Notes under the pieces: generated by a model
The model's input: the letters and a program-made list of their open reading frames with translations, nothing else
Database searches by the model: none
What the model was told of the DNA's origin: nothing
Position numbers and translations under genes: made by a program
Shown here: positions 34,262 through 44,462 of the stretch, one piece after another
How the letters are laid out: each line of letters begins with the position of its first letter
Position numbering within the stretch: the stretch's first letter is position 1
Source of the DNA: Sycobia sp. Sy_11
Taxonomy: Eukaryota; Arthropoda; Insecta; Hymenoptera; Epichrysomallidae
Direction of reading: 5' to 3'
Assembly: GCA_018907035.1 (NCBI GenBank)
Contig: JACCIC010000219.1
Span: 744,001-808,000, forward strand
DNA: 64,000 nucleotides

Positions 34262-35520
34262 TATTACCCGGTATCGCTTAAAATAGAGAGTGAGATGCAT
34301 GAGCAAGTCGATACCATGCTCCAAGCTGGTGTGTTCGAGCCATCGACGGGCGGCTGGTCGAGCCCTGTCGTTATGGTTAAAAAGTCCAACGGCTCATATC
34401 GTTTCTGCGTTGACTTCCGAAAGTTCAACGCAGTGTCGCAGGCGTATGCATATCCATTGCCATACATGGACAGCATTTTACGCAAATTGCAGAGGGCAAG
34501 ATATATCTCAACCCTCGATCTAAGCAGCGGGTATCACCAGATACCGCTGACACCTGCGTCTAGGCCGATCACTGCCATTACGCTCCCTGGGAAAGGCCTC
34601 TTCCAGTTCACGAGGATGCCTTACGGGTTAAACCAGGCAGGCGCGACTTTCCAGCGCCTGATCGACCGTGTCGTCGGCCCTGCACTAGAGCCCTTCGCGT
34701 TCTCGTACCTCGATGACATAATCATCATAACCGAGACTTTCGATGAGCATCTGAAGTGGTTCAGGCACGTGTTGCAGCACATTAAGGAGACTGGACTCAC
34801 TGTAAACAAGGGAAAAAGTGAGATGTGCTAAAGTGAAGTCAAGTACCTCGGTGTGCTAGTAAACCGAGAGGGATTTTGGCCGGATCCAACTAAGATCGAG
34901 CCGGTTCTGAATTATCCTGCTCCGAAAAATTTGAAGCAGCTCCGGCGCTTCATGGGCATGGCTTCCTGTATAAGAAATTTCTGCGAGATTTTGCCAGCAC
35001 CGGGGAACCTCTGACGCGCTTGACGAAAAAAGATGCTCGATACGCGTGGGCAGAGGAGCAGGAAAGCGCTTTTTCTTCCGTGAAAGCGCTCATTGCATCG
35101 GCGCCCATGCTGCAACGGCCAAGATTCGACGAGTTATTCATCATGCAAACCGATCCGTGCGACACCGGCCTGGGAGCCGTGTTGCTCCAAATGATTGATG
35201 GCGAGGAACGCGTGCTTGAACTTGCGAGCCGCACAATGTCCGCGGCCGAACGAAATTATAGCGTAACGGAGCGCGAATGTCTCGTAGTGTTATGGGCAGT
35301 TAAAAGATTTCGCCCTTATCTGGAAGGTTATCACTTTAAAGTGATAACCGATCAAAGCAGTCTACGGTGGTAGTGTAATCTGCGCAACCCTACCGGACGC
35401 CTTGCTCGCTGGGTCCTTGAACTGCAGGCCCATAGCTACGAAGTGGAGCACCGGAAAGGTCCCCTTAATTACGTTCCTGACGCGCTCCCGCGCATGTACA
35501 AAAAAACGAGCCGTCGATAA
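34262..35520 (+). pseudogene. Reverse transcriptase and RNase H of gypsy element 1
   Basis: From 34295 the fingers and palm read EPSTGGWSSPVVMVKKSNGS, FCVDFRKFNAVS and FSYLDDIIIITE, with the YLDD box intact. A stop follows at 34829. The thumb then continues (VKYLGVLVNREG) to a frameshift near 35010. RNase H at 35020-35373 has MQTDPCDTGLGAVLLQ, SVTERECLVVLWAVKRF and VITDQSSLRW, where the His usual after Asp reads Gln. A stop at 35371 precedes the connection domain. Confidence 0.9.
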
Positions 35521-35722
35521 ATGTTGTATCGTGGCCTGACGAAACGACCGCCGAGTGGTACCTTGAGAAGCAGAAAGCGGTTAAAACAACCGATGGAGCA
35601 CCCGATTTGGAAAATCGTCAGCGAGCAGTTGTACAAATATTGCCCGAGCATGCGAATAGCTGACACCACGGAGGGCGAAGTGGCTTGGAAACTCGTCGTC
35701 CCGTATCAAAAACGCAATGGTA

Positions 35723-35746
35723 CAGAATAGGCCAAAACGCGCGCAT
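35723..35746 (+). repeat. Left inverted terminal repeat of the nested transposon
   Basis: 24 bases, identical to the reverse complement of 37877-37900. Confidence 0.95.
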
Positions 35747-35959
35747 GACACATTTTTATTCATATCTTCGTGAATATCGGCCATACTGAAATAAAAGAAC
35801 GTGCAAATTAAACCTTAATCATAAGGCTTCTTTGCTATGAAGCTCAAATTACAAAATTTAATTGTTAAATAAAAAAATATTGCTTGGGAAAACAAAGTTT
35901 TTATTACTAATAACGTACAGTGATATTCTTTTAATAAATGAAAATTTGTACAAATTGTA

Positions 35960-36731
35960 TGTATTTTTTAAAATAATTTCATCTTCACTATCAATTGCAT
36001 TTATATATGATATATTATTTGCTTCAGTATCATATCTAATTAATTCTATTGCTTCTTCCGGTAATCGCTGTTTTTAACTTGAAATTTTCTTTTTTCTCTT
36101 AAATTTGAAATATATGGATCGGAAGTTATTAGCAATCTATTAAAAATATCGTGCAAATTGTTTTTTCTCGAATTTCTTCTCGAGAACTTGCTTTTGAAAT
36201 TCTTAAAGTCTTTATTACAGTGCTCTTGAGCTTCCTCGAATAGTTGACTTGAAGTATGTATATTGCTGTATAGTATAATGTATATATAATCTATTTGTCA
36301 AAAACACACACACACACAAATAAATAAATATTTATACCATTATAATAAATAATTTATTGAAATATAAGAGAGCTTTAATTATATAAAGCCTCACGTGGAG
36401 AACTAATCTACTTACCAAAAGGTAAAATAGCATGGTTGATTATATCATGTCCGTGAATGAAAATTTTGTGCACAGTAGGTGACATTGACCACCAATCATA
36501 ATCATTTTTCATAATTTCTAAGACTTTTGAAGTATAATATTTAAATTTTTCTGAATCTATATTATACGATGAATTTATAACTATTAATATTATATAAAAT
36601 TTATAAATTAATTGGCAATTAACAGCAGTTATTTCTGAAACTACGTTATAATTTTCAAAAAATCGTTGTGCAGTATTGCCATCATTAGTTGATCCAAAAC
36701 CTAAAAAATGACAATAATATGACAATAACAT
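35960..36731 (-). pseudogene. Carboxyl half of a transposon protein of unknown class
   Basis: The frame 36731-36408 reads FLGFGSTNDGNTAQRFFENY, then a block ending SPTVHKIFIHGHDIINHAIL. Downstream are LHDIFNRLLITSDPYIS near 36170-36110 and, after a frameshift, an acidic end. I recognise this set of blocks as a repeated arthropod transposon protein. The fragment at 16440-16900 looks like an earlier part of the same kind of protein. A catalytic mechanism cannot be stated from what is visible. Confidence 0.55.
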
Positions 36732-37876
36732 GTCAATTAAATGTTTACGAGAACAACTTTCATAAACACAGCATTGTATAGAATTGCTCTTAAATTCTTT
36801 TGTATTGGTTTATTATCTTAAACAAGCACATATACCCGTATACCCGTATATCATAATGTAGAAACTGCAATCTTCGTTGTTGCAGCTGCTGCAAAGTTTT
36901 TCAACCATTTCTCATTTTAAAACCAGATTGAATTTAACATCTACACTAATAATAAAATATAAGATTCATTCTGATTTAAACTTAAGCTGATTATATGTTA
37001 TAAAATAGCCGTCATAGTGCCGTGTCGTGCCGTAAGGAGCATAGACATTCATGTTAAAATTTTGTTCAATTGATCAAAATTTAATATATTACAAATTATT
37101 ATTAATATAACTAAGCATGCAATAACTAAATATGTAAATTTAATATAATTGACTTAAAATATATTTGTAAATGCTAATTTGTAATAAAGTTTTTAAATGT
37201 TATTCTGTTCATTTTATGTCCTCTTAAACATTATCATAACTATCAATAAATAAAGTTATAATTAATAATTATTCAATGCCAAATTGTTCATTTTATCAAT
37301 AAAATATTTTTTATTTTTATTTATTTAATTAAATTTAAGTTACAACAGAATCATTAGGTATTTGTAAATATGGAGGCGCGCATATGTACGTAACACAGAA
37401 TCCGTAAGAATCCGTACCTATACTTTATTTATTTATTATTACATATCTCTTCCATTAGCACGTATTAGCAGCTGAAACTTTCAGCAAATATAATATATAC
37501 ATAAGCTTTAAATTGGTACTAGTCTCCATATTGACCTAAGGTACCCTTTTTTGTTATGCAATTGTTAATATTATAAATGTTTAAAGTAAATAAAAAAATG
37601 TTTAAACATAAATGATATAACTTTTTGCATATGCATTATATTCCTCACTTAAAATAAAAACATTTTACAGGGTTAAAGTTTTTTTTTATTATTAACAATT
37701 AAGCATTTAATTAATTAATAAAAAGGACATTATAATATCTATCTGCTTTAACGTTGTATAATTATTGTTAAATAAATTTTTTTTCAGAAATTTTAATATA
37801 TTCAAGTTCTCCAGACCATAATTAAATAATATATGTGCATAGAACATTAAAAATCGAAGTCAACGATTTTAGCCTA

Positions 37877-37900
37877 ATGCGCGCGTTTTGGCCTATTCTG
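37877..37900 (-). repeat. Right inverted terminal repeat of the nested transposon
   Basis: 24 bases, identical to the reverse complement of 35723-35746 and followed by TA. Confidence 0.95.
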
Positions 37901-38830
37901 TACCATAGTGCGACGGCTGGTCACATGGACTGAGAAAAAACTTACGCCCGCGTGACGGCTTATTACGACTGGTCTGGCGCTTACGACGACGTGGCAGAGT
38001 ACGTACGCCACTGTCGCATATGCCAGCAATGTAAAGTGGAACAACGGGCTCCTTCTGGTTTAATGGGGAGACGCGAGGCCAGCCGGCCATAGCAAATAAT
38101 CGCGAGCAATGTAATGGGCCCCTTTCCCAGGAGCACGCGAGGATTCAATTATATTCCAATTTTCGAAGACCTCTTCACGCGGTGGATCGAGTACGTACCG
38201 ATTCGAACCGCGACCGCTCCTGCGATAATCCGAGAGTTGAGTGAGAGGATTTGTCTCTCGTCTTTGGGGATGGAGCATACGACGATGCCTCTGTATCACC
38301 TCCAAGCCAACCCCGTCGAGCGCGTCAATCGGACGATCAAAACTATGATCACGAATTTTATTAAAGGAAATCATCGGTAGTGGGACGCTAACCTCGCGGA
38401 ACTTACTTTCGCGTACAACACGATGGCACAGGCTTCTACAGGCATAAGTCCGGCTGTGTTGGCTACGGCAGGCAGCCCGAACCGCCTGTCACGGCCCGAC
38501 GATTGATGGAATGTGCCGGCGCCGCGCAAGACAGACATACCGCGTACTATGACAAGAAGAGGGAAATATTCAATATTCCCCGGGAGAGCTCGTATGGAGA
38601 AGAAACCGAGTTCTCTCGTCGGCGGCGCAAGGTATTGCAGCGAAATTGGCCCCGAAGTTTACCGGGCCGTATAAATTAATGTCGCAGCTCGGCTCGAATA
38701 CTTATGAGCTGCTCGGCTCTGCCGGCGAGAAAGAGAAGCCAATCCACGCCGAGCACCTGAAGAGGTGTTTTCAAGCCGAAGAACGCCAAGATAAGGGCGC
38801 AGAATCTCACCTACCGATCGACAACGGAAT

Positions 38831-39097
38831 GTGGCGATGGGCGACCCACCGCGCGTGCGAAGCGAGCGACAAAGCCTTCGGCGCGTCGAGGCGAATGTAA
38901 CGCGCGCCGGATCTGCGCCCCGATTGACGAAGCGCGGTCGACCGCGAAACACTGTAACGGTAGTGTGCCGGGCCACTGAGCGTGTGAACGGGCGAGCGGG
39001 CGATGTGACTGGGCCAAAGCGTGGTCCAGGACATCCGAAGGGGTCGGCCAAAAAGCGAATGGTTGCGAATATTTTAACGATGTTTCCGTCCCACTAA
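38831..39097 (+). pseudogene. Basic tail with AT-hook-like motifs after the integrase of gypsy element 1
   Basis: This open frame overlaps the end of the integrase frame and carries LTKRGRPRNTVTV and GPKRGPGHPKGSAKKR, two arginine-glycine-proline motifs like AT-hooks that bind the minor groove of AT-rich DNA. It is probably the shifted carboxyl end of Pol. Such a tail could tether the integrase to AT-rich targets, which would fit the insertion into (TA)n, but that link is inference. Confidence 0.5.
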
Positions 39098-39232
39098 CAA
39101 TACCTTCCTTCTCTCTCCTTTAAGAAGTCCCGATCCACGTCACGTCAAGATGCAAGAGGGCCGCGAGACGGAGCCCAAGGGGGCAGAAAGGCTCGCAGAT
39201 ATACGGGCAATGCGGCAGCTGGTGGTGCGAAG

Positions 39233-40012
39233 TTGTATCGTCGCCAAGATATTTCTATCCGCCTTCGAGGCGTATTCCGCCACATTCGCCAGAGGGAAAG
39301 GGACCGACGAACAACGACGCTTGGCCTTGGCGTCGGCGCCTCCGATCTACAGACTGCCAAGGAACGGCCTGTGCGAGAGTTGGACGGGCACTCAAGCCAG
39401 CCACCGACGATTTGCAGATGCACACAGCACCCGAGCATTAAGGCGGAAGAGGCCGAGGGGGGCCCAGGCGCAGGAGTGTCTCCCTCCCCGGCCGAGAAGA
39501 ATAATGCTCAACCGGGCCGTGTCGCCCCGCCCAGCTATGGAGGGGTCAGGAAGCAGTGTCCCTATTACAGCGCCGAGCTCGAGGCGATCACCCGCGCTCA
39601 CGAGCAGGTACGTGAGCGCGAAGCACGCTTCTTTCAGGACCTCGACGACCCCGATGAGGTTCACGAGTAGAGCGCAGTGGATGCGGCAGGGGCTGAGTTC
39701 GCGCGGATCATGGACCTGTGCGAAGAGAAGCAGCGACTGGAGGACTTCCGCGTCGCGCCCAACTCACGGCGCCGACGCGAGCAAGAGGAGCTGCTGCGCG
39801 TACGTCGCGAGGAGGAGGAAGCCGTGCAGCGGCAGCGGCAGCTGGATCAAGAGACGGCGCGCAAGCACCAACGCGCTAGGCGAGCCCGTCAAGTACTGTT
39901 CGTGGAGCTCCGCGCGCAGAAGCAAGCCGCGAGAGCTTCTGTTCCGAAGGAAACGCCGAGCTGCTACATTTCCGGACATCCTGGAGTGCTTAAGTCCCGG
40001 AACTGCCCGTAG
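39233..40012 (+). pseudogene. Third ORF of gypsy element 1: charged, probably coiled-coil protein
   Basis: One frame runs from 39233 to 40012, broken only by a TAG at 39668-39670. The first half is proline- and glycine-rich (GPGAGVSPSPAEKNNAQ). The second half is strongly charged with heptad-like Leu/Glu/Arg/Gln content (RREQEELLRVRREEEEAVQR) and ends near a Cys-containing SCYISGHPGVLKSRNC. No signal peptide or membrane segment is seen, so this is not an envelope gene. Another frame (39150-40016) is also open, so frame choice rests on the coiled-coil character. I do not recognise a family. Confidence 0.5.
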
Positions 40013-40383
40013 ATAAGAGAGCATCGGCACTAGCCGAATAGAACCGGGAGGTATTGAAGAGCCGGGCCGGGTGGCCCTGATCACCGGCCCCACGGACAAA
40101 CGTAGCCGCCAGTCAACGGCCACGGGCATTTATATTTTTTTGAAGCTACTCATTTCATTTATCTTTTCCTAATGTATGTGATTGGAAATAAAGGTATGTT
40201 CCATCCGTATTAAAGGTGTTTATCAAACCTCATCCCCTTCAAAACCGTCCTTATTCTCCTGCACCCTTCACGGCAATGGCTTCGTGATGATGCACTTCGT
40301 TAGCGCCGCGGTTCTGTATCAGACCTGCCCACCGAGGTAAACAGGTCTGGCCGGGGGGTGTATCGAGACCGCAACCGCACAGC
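40013..40383 (+). other. 3' untranslated region of gypsy element 1
   Basis: There is no open frame. A purine run GGCCGGGGGG at about 40348-40357 is followed by TGTATCGAGACC and could be the polypurine tract and start of the 3' LTR. If so, the 3' LTR is only about 580 bases. Confidence 0.45.
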
Positions 40384-40936
40384 GAGGCGCTCCGCCAACG
40401 GGCGTACGAGCGTTCGTGTGAGAGAGAGAGCGTGTCCGCGTATTGCGGCCTGCGGGACTTCGCGGACGTTATTGCAGGCACGCGAGCCTCGCGGCCTTTA
40501 ATACTGTAAACCGGAAGATTGTCGCGCTAGAAATAAATCTTATACTTGAAAAATACGTTCACGTTTATTTCTGTGTTTTTTTCCTCGCTGTCAGACTCTA
40601 CCATCCCTGTTCATTTTCCCGCATCGCGCTGATATTGCGCGCAGGATCCACCGGCCTCCGCGGGCACGGTGAAGAGCTTCCGCCGTACGATCTGAGCTTG
40701 CTGCGGACGCGGTGTTCGTGGCCAGAGCACCGCACACGAGACAAGTAAGTAGGCTCGCGCCTTCGCAAGTCCATTTTTTTGTTGTAACGGGCCGGCGCGT
40801 CGAGACTCTACCGCCGACGGGCGTTTATTCCTCGGACGGCGAGAAGAAGGAGCAACGTGGGTTGGACGCCGGCCGTACTGGAACGACCGCGCGTCGATGT
40901 TCGAACTGGAGTTCGCATAATCAGATACACCCCGTT

Positions 40937-40939
<3 letters not shown>
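40384..40939 (+). repeat. 3' LTR of gypsy element 1
   Basis: It aligns with 30151-30723 of the 5' LTR, with a few substitutions and small indels, and ends CCCGTTACA. The next base starts the (AT)n tract. Divergence from the 5' LTR indicates that the insertion is not recent. Confidence 0.88.

Positions 40940-40988
<49 letters not shown>
40940..40988. repeat. (AT)n microsatellite, right half of the gypsy 1 target
   Basis: About 24 AT units. It corresponds to the tract at 29484-29555 on the other side of the retrotransposon. Confidence 0.95.
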
Positions 40989-40992
<4 letters not shown>

Positions 40993-41149
40993 AACAAATA
41001 TGAGTAAGACTTTTCAATTTAAACTTTCCGGGTTTGTCGACTCGGAAACTATTTTTATTTTTCAGTTGGTAATACAAATTTCAGGCTGTTACCTTCATTT
41101 GTCATATAGTGACTCTTGTCTTTTTTTGAACAATGAAAAGATGTCTGTT

Positions 41150-41585
41150 CGGTTTTTATAATATCTGAAAATATTCAACAAAGAAGTAGCATTAAATTTT
41201 GTGTGCTAATTGAAATATCGGCCGCCGAAAACTTCAAAATGTTAAGGCCTTTGGTGAGAAGTCAAAGTCAAGAGTAATCGAGGTACAGGAGAGAAAAAAT
41301 GAAGGTTATGCTCACGGTTAACAAAGAATACCATTTACGTGTTATGCGTCGTTTGTGTGAAGCTAGTCGTCTCAAACGGCTAGAATTATGGAAAGACAAC
41401 AATTGTTTTGGCAACACTATAATGCACCAGCTAGTACTGCATTGATTCTACGTGCGTTGATTTTACATTTCGCCAAAAATTCAACCAATATCGTTCCGCC
41501 ACCACTCTGCTCGTCTGATTTAGCACCGTGTGGGTTAGTCATGCTCCGTACTTCTCTTATCTTCCAGCTGCTGAATACCAGTTAA
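41150..41585 (+). pseudogene. Mariner transposase remnant (first of two here)
   Basis: An amino-terminal scrap near 41180-41270 (KFCVLIEISAAENF) is followed after a deletion by the catalytic end. This has VNKEYHLRVMRRLCEASRL at 41310-41385, then ILRALILHFAKNSTNIVPPP, ending SSDLAPCG where a third catalytic Asp would normally follow PC. The Asp is replaced. The middle of the protein is missing. Confidence 0.75.
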
Positions 41586-41739
41586 GAAAATATAAATGGT
41601 AATTAAAATATATATACATATATGTGTATAAAACATTCTCGGTATTTTTATAACATCTACAAGATCCATTCATGATATCTTCGCATTTCTACATTAGAAT
41701 TCATTATTTAAATAAATGATTAATAAATGCATAAGATTT

Positions 41740-42114
41740 ATGGATAGACAACTCTTGGTTTTTGCATCATGATAATTCACCAGTTCATATTACATTGATT
41801 GTACGTGAACATTTCGTCAAAAATTCACCCAATATCATTCCGCAACCACCGTACTCGCCAGATTTAACACCGTGTGACTTTTGGCTTTTCAGCAAACTCA
41901 AAAAACAACTTCGGGGACACGGTTATGATTCGATTGAAGAAATAGAAGTCGGCTCGAAGAAGGAACTGATGGCCATTCCGGAATACGAGTATAAAAAATG
42001 TTTTGAAAATTGGAAAAATCGTTGGCATAGATGCATTGCATCTGGAGTGAAAGTATTTTGTGGGGGATACATTAGATTTCGAAGAATAAATAAACTTTTC
42101 AAAAGATATAAATA
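41740..42114 (+). pseudogene. Mariner transposase carboxyl-terminal remnant (second copy)
   Basis: The frame reads WFLHHDNSPVHITLIVREHF, PPYSPDLTPCDFWLFSKLKK and then a basic tail to a stop at 42114. The second and third Asp of the mariner D,D34D triad (HDN and PCD) are present. It overlaps in content with 41440-41540, so it is a separate copy, not a continuation. The amino half is absent. Confidence 0.85.
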
Positions 42115-42684
42115 AAGTCTTCCTCATATTTGTCCACAGTAGTATATTTGAGAAAATATATTTTTAATCATTTTGCATATGGTATGCGTGGTTTTATTTA
42201 TAAAACAACTTTTTAATCAAAGATTTCGGTCAAAATGATTTTCTAGTTCAGAAAGAATATGTGTTGCCAAAATGGAACTAGAACAAAAATTAATATTTTT
42301 TTCAAGATCTAAATATTCAAAATCCAATTCTAGAAGTAAATAGTGCAGCTACCGTGCAATGGCGCTACGCTTCTCAAACTCAACTTCTTTGGACTATCGC
42401 GCCACTTGATAGCTTTATTATGCGGAAACATTTTCAGTGTAAGACATTTTATTATTTTTAAAATCTGTCAATAATAAAACTAATTCCATATTATAATGAC
42501 CAACCTTCTACGTGCCAAGTAAAGAATTATGAATTAGCGTAAATGGCAGCAAACTCGACGTGCATTTCCAAATTTAACTTATATATCGATTTCAAGTATA
42601 AAATGTTTAGTTACATTCAGGTACAGATGAATAATATTTTTTCATTAATAAATGTATTTTGGTTAATAATATATATATATTTAC
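42115..42684. other. Intronic DNA without a further feature
   Basis: This is AT-rich sequence next to the receptor exon donor. The plus-strand frame at 42543-42767 is antisense to the exon and not coding in its own right. Confidence 0.5.
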
Positions 42685-42854
42685 CTGTATCCATGACCAA
42701 TCCTAGAATCCTCTCCAAGTTGTTTAATAGATACTGGATATTCTGTCGCTCCTTGGTATTTAAGTAGTTCTTGTAGACGAACAAGACCTTCATTATTTTC
42801 ATATATCAATGTAAAACTCTTCCATTGTAAGGCTTTTACTAAATCAACGTAGGC
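42685..42854 (-). CDS. Exon of kainate-type ionotropic glutamate receptor, amino-terminal domain
   Basis: This 170-base exon encodes AYVDLVKALQWKSFTLIYEN, NEGLVRLQELLKYQ and PVSIKQLGEDSRIGHGY. It is the part of the extracellular amino-terminal domain where lobe 1 passes into lobe 2 in kainate receptors, which assemble as tetrameric glutamate-gated cation channels in neuronal membranes. The upstream intron ends TTTTTTTATCGTACAG, and the exon is followed by GTAAATA. It begins in phase 0 and ends with two bases of an Arg codon that the exon at 20832-20973 completes. The sequence is intact. Exons for the signal peptide and first lobe should lie at higher coordinates, but none was found up to 64000. 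Confidence 0.93.
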
Positions 42855-44460
42855 CTGTACGATAAAAAAACAAGTATCTATAAATATACCAATAAAATTG
42901 GAAATATTATTGAATCTAAAATTATCCCTTTAGCTGTAAAACATGCTCAATGCCATATAGCTTTCATATATACGAACCATATCTATTGTCAATCTAAACA
43001 TTACGTTTCTTACAATTAGAATTATACGATTTTGCTCCGACCGCTATACACTTGCAATAAATCAGAAGGTGTATAAAAATTCTATATCGAAAAATTTTTA
43101 TGACCGAATGGGCAATATTTCTAACTGTCTCCATGATAAGTTTGAGTTTCTTCTTTCTCATATCCTCTTTTATAATGTGTTGGCGTGCCTGCACGCCCAC
43201 ACATTATAAGTGTGTGTATACTAAAAAATGAAATAATCATAAAAAATATTATTCTATAAATTATACACACAGTTATTTTTCATAATATTAATATTTAATA
43301 ATTCACTAATTAATCTACATTTTTATCACTACGTTTTGTACCTCTTCTGAAGATGGTGTCATTTGTTTTTTTTCGTTTTACTCATAATACAAATTTTTAT
43401 TATACACACCATATGATCCAAAAGAATTGGTATATACACCAACTATTTTTAATTGTTCAGAATTTGGTTTTACAATATAAAGAAACTTGATCCAGATTAA
43501 ATAATTAACTTACGTATCGAACAAATTTGTTTTCTAGATAGAACTAAGCTCATTTGTCAAGACGTTCTATGAATAGCTAGGATCACGGTTTTATTTGGTT
43601 TTAGGAGTGAGACAATACGTTACATTAGAACATTCGAAATTATTATATGATAATTTTATGTTTCGCATCTGGTTAATTGATCTTTTATGTTGAATAATCC
43701 TCCGTTTTAGGTATATATGACCTTGCTGTACAATTAGGAATCAAAATCGATCGAGATGTCGATTGGCACGAACTCTCGATCGACGCGACCCGACAATAAC
43801 GCGTGCGGTGAGTGCTGAGCACTCCAAGGAGAAGCTCCCGATAAGCCGAGTAGAGCGGACATCCTTTCGCTTGTTAGCCATCAACTTATTATCGACGCAC
43901 CGCCATACCATATTGGCCATACTATACTCTAACAATGATTGTTTAAAATTTATTGATTACCGGCTTTTATCTGATAAAAGCTATCTGAAAATACCGATTG
44001 GTAATTTGATTACCATTTAATTTTAATTTACCATTAATTCATAAAAATTGTGACTTTTTTTATTTTAATAATAATCTTCTACTTAGTCGACGTTGCTTAA
44101 AACAGGCGTTCTTTAGCTTCTCGGAAAGCAGAAATACTATATGCGACGCTAAATGATTTTTTGTTTTCGCGGAACGGCAAGACACGGAAAACAAAGGGGG
44201 AAAAATCCTTAACTGTGTACACATGAACTTCCAGCTATCTCCGCCATGTTTTCGTCGACACCCTTTGCTTGTCCGAAGTATCTTATCTTGTTGGCAGTGT
44301 TGTCCATGACTGCTAGGCGCTGCCGGTGAAGATGGTACGGTCGCTCTTGTGATGCGCCGTCCCAGCTACTGAGTCACGTGTGGATGTTGGCGTGTCTCTA
44401 TACTGTGCTGATTAGGTGACGGCGGCACGCACCCTCACGCTACCGCTACTACGACTTCAG
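42855..44460. other. Upstream intron of the receptor gene, no further exon found
   Basis: I searched the minus strand for the preceding exon and saw none. It contains the inverted repeat at 43170-43209 and a small palindrome with GCTTTTATC/GATAAAAGC at about 43963-43981. A less AT-rich patch at 43740-43930 is open on both strands but shows no recognisable protein. Confidence 0.45.
43170..43209. repeat. 19-bp inverted repeat with 2-base loop
   Basis: The arms TTATAATGTGTTGGCGTGC (43170-43188) and 43191-43209 match at 18 of 19 positions. A near-perfect cruciform or RNA hairpin could form. Confidence 0.9.
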
Positions 44461-44462
44461 AA

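Larger units (their letters stand above)
35723..37900 (-). mobile_element. 2.18-kb DNA transposon nested in the integrase gene
   Basis: Perfect 24-bp inverted ends (35723-35746 and 37877-37900) begin CAGAATAGGCCAAAACGCGC and are flanked by TA on each side (35721-35722 and 37901-37902). The interior is AT-rich, unlike the host element. It carries the carboxyl half of a transposon protein on the minus strand. The amino half is missing, so this is a non-autonomous or decayed copy. The TA duplication suggests an element that targets TA, but the superfamily is not settled. Confidence 0.85.
35600..38900 (+). pseudogene. Integrase of gypsy element 1, split by a DNA transposon
   Basis: The part before the insertion ends with EGEVAWKLVVPYQKRNGT near 35727. 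After the insertion, from 37905, the zinc-binding region resumes (TAGHMD, then CRICQQCKVEQ). The catalytic core at 38105-38380 has lost function twice. The position of the first Asp reads Asn (SNVMGPFP), and a deletion before ANPVERVNRTIKTM removed the block with the second Asp. The carboxyl-terminal part at 38646-38900 has the GPY-type motif KFTGPYKLMSQLGSNTYEL. An overlapping frame to 39097 carries two basic AT-hook-like motifs. Confidence 0.85.
29556..40939 (+). mobile_element. Ty3/gypsy LTR retrotransposon, element 1, with nested DNA transposon
   Basis: The element has a 5' LTR at 29556-30723, a primer-binding site, leader, gag, protease, reverse transcriptase, RNase H, integrase, an extra third ORF, and a 3' LTR ending at 40939. 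It is flanked on the left by (TA)n to 29555 and on the right by (TA)n from 40940, so it inserted into a TA microsatellite. The coding region is much richer in GC than its surroundings. All genes carry stops or frameshifts and the integrase has lost catalytic residues. A 2.18-kb DNA transposon interrupts the integrase. Confidence 0.92.
20974..42684 (-). other. Giant intron of the glutamate receptor gene
   Basis: The donor CAG|GTAAATA is at 42684 and the acceptor TTTTTCAG at 20974, with phase 2 on both sides. Nearly all of the 21.7 kb consists of mobile elements: gypsy element 2, gypsy element 1 with its nested transposon, and mariner fragments. Confidence 0.85.

Noticed and set aside
38659..39051. 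130-codon minus-strand frame opposite the integrase end
   Set aside because: It is antisense to the GC-rich pol tail. Such frames are expected in high-GC coding DNA.
39150..40016. 288-codon plus-strand frame, longest in the window
   Set aside because: It overlaps the coiled-coil third ORF in another frame and looks like a codon-shifted shadow (basic, Arg/Ser/Ala-rich without motif). I annotated the other frame, though this choice is not proven.
41150..42114. Reading the two mariner pieces as one transposase
   Set aside because: They repeat the same catalytic segment, so they are two copies.
42543..42802. Open frames overlapping the receptor exon
   Set aside because: The plus-strand frame is antisense to the exon, and the minus-strand frame is a shifted reading. 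The spliced phase-0 frame is the one conserved in glutamate receptors.
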